DNA from: Eimeria necatrix
Taxonomy: Eukaryota; Apicomplexa; Conoidasida; Eucoccidiorida; Eimeriidae
Assembly: GCF_000499385.1 (NCBI RefSeq)
Contig: NW_013652803.1
Location: forward strand, 27,501 to 50,763
DNA: 23,263 nt
Direction of reading: 5' to 3'
Each line of letters opens with the position of its first letter. Position 1 is the first letter of the stretch. The notes under the pieces were generated by a model, which saw only the letters and a list, made by a program, of their open reading frames with translations, made no database searches and was not told the origin of the DNA. The position numbers and the translations under genes were made by a program. Of this stretch, positions 1 to 23,263 are shown piece by piece.

Positions 1-19592
<19,592 letters not shown>

Positions 19593-19840
19593 TGCAGCTA
19601 TTCCTGTCCTTGGGGCCCTCCTTTAGTGCATCAGCGGCTGAGTGCTGCCGCTTGTTGGATGACAGTTGTCTCTACTTGCCGCGAGGCTTCTTCTCGAGCT
19701 CAACCCGAGAAGGCCTATTCCTCGGCACTACGGTGCCAACGGAGGGCAGCCTGAGCCCACACTACGCTACTGCGGCTCCGTTTGCTGCTGCGCCAGCGGC
19801 TTTCACCGATTCCATAGTAGAGGAGCAGCGCAAACGCTGA

Positions 19841-21259
19841 TGGCCGGAAAATACTCTGGTTGGTTCGAATTAATTTTCTAGCTGTTTGTTCTGCCTTAGA
19901 AAGAATTCGGCATGCTCGCACCTCCAAATAGTCCATATAAACGCTTTGTAGCTGCTTATTGATTCTCACCGTATTCGAAGCCGCTTTCGAGGCTTCTTTC
20001 TTGTACCTCGTCTCCAGTCAAAATAACTTCCACAGGCCAAACATACTGAAGCGCAAGCGAACGCTGAATCGCTTTGAACAGGTGCTTTGAGAGCTCAGAA
20101 GCTCATGCGTGCTGCTCAATTTGAAGTGCCAGCGCAGGCTAGTCAGGCCAAGGTTCATATGAGGAAGCGCCGGGGCACATAACTCTGTGTCGCTTCTTGG
20201 CACATTACTCTTTGTCGCTTCTTGAACACTCAAGACGGAAACGCTGCTCCTCCTGGTTACATTTGTGTACCTCCTTATAATTGCAAGAACACAATATTTG
20301 GTGTGGATACAACGCGGGCCTGACCGCCCCGCCACAATAGCCTACTGCATCAGACTTCCCAAAGGCAACATTGGGTCCAATCACGCCGGTACACTTTTAA
20401 TATTTTTTTAAACATGTAAAGCGTAAGTGCTTTACTTTGGGTCCGATTGTTTCACTTGGAAAGAAGACAGGTCGGTACTGTCTCTCGAGGTTAGAAGTCG
20501 GCGCTCGTTTCACGGACTAGCGGGCCTTCCAGGCTCCAGGCAGAAGAAATAGTGTGAAACTATTAAAAAACAAATGAAAATTAACGGATGTGAGAAATTT
20601 ATCAGCAGAGATGCAGGACAAACGCCCGAATTTCAATTGTGGAGGCATACGTTGGAAGGCGCGCGCGTGGTAGCAGCGCAGGATATGAAGAACAAACCGG
20701 TCAATTTGACGCCAAAAAATGCAGCATGCGTTTAACATGCATTTAAATAGTTATGTACGCAGTGTGGTGTTTTTGTGCGGCATTTATTATTGGTAAGAAA
20801 GCGCATTGCCCTTGCTTTGCCACCCACTGACTACGAAAATTACGGGATTTTGAATTTTTGAAGCAGATAGTGTCTGCTTGTGCATAGCTTCGAGATCCTG
20901 TAATAAAAAAACCCACACAAAAGCGACGTTACAATACAATAAATCTAGGTTCTGATGAGGCCAGTTTACCCTGCACCGAAGTTTGTGTCCGCCTCCCGGG
21001 AGTCGTGAGCGGTCTCGGGAGAAGCTGGGACACAAGCCCCATGCATAATGGATGCGCCATGACTGGAAGCCGTAGTCGTCCCTCCTTCCGGAATACGTAC
21101 GCACACTTTATTTTAAAAAGAACTTGAGCTGCTTCAAGCTTTCAAATCCATTTTTATTTGAAGCGTACGCGTTTGGTGGTAGACGGCGTTTGACTGTAGG
21201 GAGTCGAGAGGCACTTGCCCGCGAAGAAGACTACCATCGTCTGCCTGCACGTTTTTAAA
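19841..21259. other. Intergenic stretch, no gene seen
   Basis: About 1.4 kb with mixed composition, AT-rich patches, and almost no CAG/CTG. Open frames on either strand are short (about 105 codons or less on the minus strand) and have no coding character I can defend. It probably holds the spatacsin 3' UTR and the promoter region of the downstream gene. It contains a 25-bp tandem duplication (20176-20225) and a small perfect inverted repeat, GTAAAGC-6 nt-GCTTTAC (20416-20435). Confidence 0.6.
20176..20225 (+). repeat. 25-bp tandem duplication, 22/25 identical
   Basis: Copies 20176-20200 and 20201-20225 share CACAT-ACTCT-TGTCGCTTCTTG with three substitutions. It is a local duplication in noncoding sequence; no function is implied. 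Confidence 0.85.
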
Positions 21260-21670
21260 ATGGATCGTCCTAGTCTCTATAAAATTGTCTTTTTCAGCTT
21301 TGCAGCTATGGCAGCAGGGACTCTGGCTCAAGGTGCTGAAATATCTCCTCTGGAGGTTGGCGTGACGACTTCATTGGGAAACATGCCGTCACCTGGGGTT
21401 CTGCAAGCTCATGCACCAAAGAGCCCTGGGATTTTGCGTAATAAGTTTTTCTTGTTTTTAGCTGGTACCCTGCTTGCCGCTTTTTTTGCTGCGCAGTGCC
21501 TCAAATTTTTCAAGTCAGCTCCTGCTTTTCCCGCAGAGATGGAGACGCTTCCAGAAGAAGAAGAACAGCTGCGACCCTACCCTGTACGCAATCACGGAAC
21601 AAGCGCATGTTTTTACACAGGAGAAAACAGCCATACTGAGGCACTGAGTAGCGGAAGGTGGTTCGCGTAA
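21260..21670 (+). CDS. Small predicted secretory/membrane protein, unknown family
   Basis: 136 codons from an ATG in AAAATGG context. Residues 1-25 form a signal peptide (MDRPSLYKIVFFSFAAMAAG then TLAQG, probable cut after Ala-Gln-Gly). A hydrophilic segment (26-62) follows, then one strong transmembrane helix at about 63-81 (FFLFLAGTLLAAFFAAQCL), then a Lys-Phe-rich edge and an acidic tail with a Glu cluster near 98-102. Codons show no CAG-repeat bias, unlike the upstream gene. The family is not recognised; secreted or membrane proteins of this size with one helix are common in coccidian lineage-specific families. The stop at 21668 may be an artefact of an unrecognised intron, because a coding-like stretch resumes in the same frame about 60 nt later. 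Confidence 0.6.
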   Translation: MDRPSLYKIVFFSFAAMAAGTLAQGAEISPLEVGVTTSLGNMPSPGVLQAHAPKSPGILRNKFFLFLAGTLLAAFFAAQCLKFFKSAPAFPAEMETLPEEEEQLRPYPVRNHGTSACFYTGENSHTEALSSGRWFA

Positions 21671-21694
21671 ATTCGTGTCAACGTTATCTCATGA

Positions 21695-21928
21695 CGAAAC
21701 GTATCGGTGTCTTGCACGACGTGCGTATATTACTTTCTGGGCGATGCAAAGCCAGTCCCTTATAATCAGCTGATTAAACACGCACAGACGAAACCGTTTG
21801 ATACTTTTGGAAAATTGCCTTGCTATGTAGACTTGTCGGTTCCTTGGACTCGCTTCCTGCAAGCGAATAGAGCACTGTGCCGCGTGCCGAGATCAAAGAA
21901 CGAATCGGGAAGAGGCGAGAGATTGTAG
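21695..21928 (+). other. Coding-like fragment, same frame as upstream gene
   Basis: It reads VYYFLGDAKPVPYNQLIKHA, then QTKPFDTFGKLPCYVDLSVP and WTRFLQANRALCRVPRSKNE. The amino-acid mix looks genuine (Trp, Cys, Pro, hydrophobic spacing) and the frame equals that of the 21260-21670 gene, but TAA at 21668 and TGA at 21692 intervene. It could be the second exon (donor GGAAG|GTGGTT at 21658 leaves in phase 2, for which I found no matching acceptor) or a decayed coding region. Family unknown. Confidence 0.4.
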
Positions 21929-22003
21929 GCAAAAGTGGTAGACGGTGTATCTGCTCAGGCCAAGGCACGTGGTGTTGCACTTCACCAGCCTTTGTCCTGC
22001 GTG

Positions 22004-22281
22004 TGGCATGTCTAACTAGATGTTTTGACTGCAGTTATATGGCACTGATCAGCCCGAGGGTCGCTTCGATTGGGGAGCAGTGTAATATGATCACATGGCA
22101 GTGATCAACCCGAGGGCCGCTTCGACTGGGCAGTTTTGTGACCCGATCACAACGTAGTACTTCTCGAAATTCCGGGGAAGTGGCATGTCTAACTAGATGT
22201 TTTGACTGCAGTTATATGGCACTGATCAGCCCGAGGGTCGCTTCGATTGGGGAGCAGTGTAATATGATCACATGGCAGTGA
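22004..22281 (+). repeat. 101-bp direct repeat (177-bp period) with internal 56-bp sub-unit
   Basis: 22004-22104 and 22181-22281 are identical (both start TGGCATGTCTAACTAGATG and end CACATGGCAGTGA). The spacer carries a diverged third copy of a 56-bp sub-unit: 22039-22094, 22095-22150 (diverged) and 22216-22271, each beginning ATGGCA-TGATCA and ending GATCAC. Order is therefore sub-unit, diverged sub-unit, spacer, sub-unit. This indicates tandem duplication followed by a second duplication of the larger block. Confidence 0.9.
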
Positions 22282-22364
22282 GGCGGCTAGAATTGAAGCT
22301 AGAAAGTACCTAAAGAACATGCAAACTGAAGGGTTCAATACTCAGCCTGTGCGTAGCTTGTGGA
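22282..22364 (+). repeat. 83-bp direct repeat, copy 1
   Basis: Starts GGCGGCTAGAATTGAAGC, immediately after the second 101-bp repeat copy. Matches 22980-23062 with the first 70 bases identical and 2 differences in the last 13. In one frame both copies encode the short tail RLELKLEST before a TAA. Confidence 0.92.
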
Positions 22365-22609
22365 ATTTGCCATACGGTGTGGCTGTCTCAGCAGCGCGCA
22401 AGAGGCAGTGAAAGATGCGTTCGATGAGAACTATTTCACTTTCCGCTTCAACATTGTTAATCGAACTTCTCAGCAGAAGAATTATCACTCTCAGGCTTCC
22501 ATCTTCTTGTCGGTAGCATGGCAGTTGCTGCATCGAATATTCAGCCTGGGTGGCACGATTAGCCTAAGCACTGCGTGCTAAACACATGCCCCAGTGCTGT
22601 ACTTAATCA

Positions 22610-23011
22610 AGGTATCTGGGTGGACCAACAGCTCTAAATCTTTCTGGCTGCGAGTCTAGTGCTATCGGGAATTTGTTAGAGCACTTCCTGTTCCAGAGGT
22701 TCGGGCATATGGGAAACATGTTGGAGTTGCCCACTATGTTTTCAGGAAGTATGCTTGACTTGCCGACTTGGCTCTCTACATTACCTCTTATACCCGTGAA
22801 GGTCTTTGTAGGTGATGCTGCAAACTTCACAGGGGAGTTGGCAGTGCGGATCAAGATATTGTTTCAAAGCTATCTTTGCACATCCGCACAGAATGCTTTG
22901 GCTTTTGAGTCCCTATGGAGAAATATGCGTGCTCGACGCGATGCTGCATGTAAATACGACGAGCGCCGCTGCTTTTATTGGCGGCTAGAATTGAAGCTAG
23001 AAAGTACCTAA
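22610..23011 (+). other. Coding-like open stretch, possible exon or gene fragment
   Basis: Open from about 22610 to a TAA at 23009. It reads RYLGGPTALNLSGCESSAIG, continues LLEHFLFQRFGHMGNMLELP, and includes LSTLPLIPVKVFVGDAANFT and GELAVRIKILFQSYL. Composition and amphipathic spacing look like real protein, yet there is no good initiator at its start, and CTTAATCAAG at 22600-22609 could be an acceptor. Its last nine codons lie in the 83-bp repeat copy 2. I do not recognise the family. A second weaker fragment lies at about 22357-22581 (includes AQEAVKDAFDENYFTFRFNI). Both may be exons of one gene or relics of a duplicated one. Confidence 0.4.
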
Positions 23012-23062
23012 AGAACATGCAAACTGAAGGGTTCAATACTCAGCCTGTGGGTATCTTGTGGA
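22980..23062 (+). repeat. 83-bp direct repeat, copy 2
   Basis: Partner of 22282-22364 at a distance of 698 bp. The sequence before and after differs from copy 1, so this is an interspersed direct repeat, not part of a longer tandem unit within the window. Confidence 0.92.
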
Positions 23063-23220
23063 CAGAATGTGCGTACTATTTTTAAGGCGTTCCATCCTCT
23101 CGTGAATTGAGCAAACGCTCTTTTGCACTCTGGGTCCACTATGACAGCTGCATAAGAAACAATTCTGAAGCTGCTCCATATAGTCACTGGCATGAGCTGC
23201 ACAGGTTTTCTTGTAGCACG

Positions 23221-23247
23221 CGCCTTCTTTGCTATCCAAAGAAGGCG
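23221..23247. repeat. Perfect 11-bp stem hairpin, 5-nt loop
   Basis: CGCCTTCTTTG (23221-23231), loop CTATC, then CAAAGAAGGCG (23237-23247). A perfect inverted repeat close to the window end. It is not followed by a T-run on the + strand, and prokaryote-type termination does not apply in this organism; role unknown. Confidence 0.85.
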
Positions 23248-23263
23248 AAATAGAGGCATTTGG

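Noticed and set aside
20416..20435. Inverted repeat GTAAAGC-6 nt-GCTTTAC as a regulatory hairpin
   Set aside because: Only 7 bp per arm in AT-rich sequence and near no clear gene start; compatible with chance.
20018..21104. Minus-strand open frames of 105 codons (20018-20335 and 20787-21104)
   Set aside because: No recognisable motif, unremarkable composition, and lengths not unusual for random sequence of this composition.
23008..23259. Minus-strand open frames at the window end, one Cys-containing
   Set aside because: Two overlapping frames compete, one passes through the 83-bp repeat, and neither shows a signal peptide or a known Cys pattern. They may be cut off by the window end.

Overview
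The window looks like nuclear DNA of a coccidian apicomplexan, most likely Eimeria. Dense CAG/CTG trinucleotide arrays are translated in place as long Ser, Gln and Ala runs, short introns split the genes, and the repeat-rich stretch passes abruptly into ordinary unique sequence at about 19.85 kb. These are the 'homopolymeric amino-acid repeats' and 'R-segment/P-segment' layout known from Eimeria. The genus is inferred from this style alone, not from a marker gene.

Positions 1 to about 19,600 are one very large gene on the + strand, with its 5' end cut off by the window (the frame is open back to base 2). I identify it as a homologue of spatacsin (SPG11). Once the repeat runs are ignored, the conserved blocks follow the order of human spatacsin: a beta-rich, WD40/propeller-like N-terminal part (exon 1), a long alpha-solenoid, and the C-terminal Spatacsin_C region. 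The clearest block lies around 18.7 kb. I could place 17 exons whose junction phases agree across 15 introns; the joined coding sequence exceeds about 4,800 codons, roughly twice human spatacsin. One intron (12524-12689) appears to be GC-AG. The stretch 7.1-8.9 kb and the last exon after 19,327 are not resolved.

In animals, spatacsin works with spastizin (SPG15/ZFYVE26) and the AP-5 adaptor complex on late endosomes and lysosomes. A spatacsin gene here therefore suggests that this parasite keeps some form of the AP-5-associated pathway. The partners are not in this window.

From 19.85 to 21.26 kb I see no gene. At 21,260-21,670 there is a small predicted membrane protein with a signal peptide and one transmembrane helix. 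From 21.7 kb to the end there are coding-like fragments broken by stop codons, mixed with locally duplicated sequence (a 101-bp repeat containing a 56-bp sub-unit, and an 83-bp direct repeat 698 bp apart). This resembles a degraded or intron-rich member of a parasite-specific gene family that I do not recognise.
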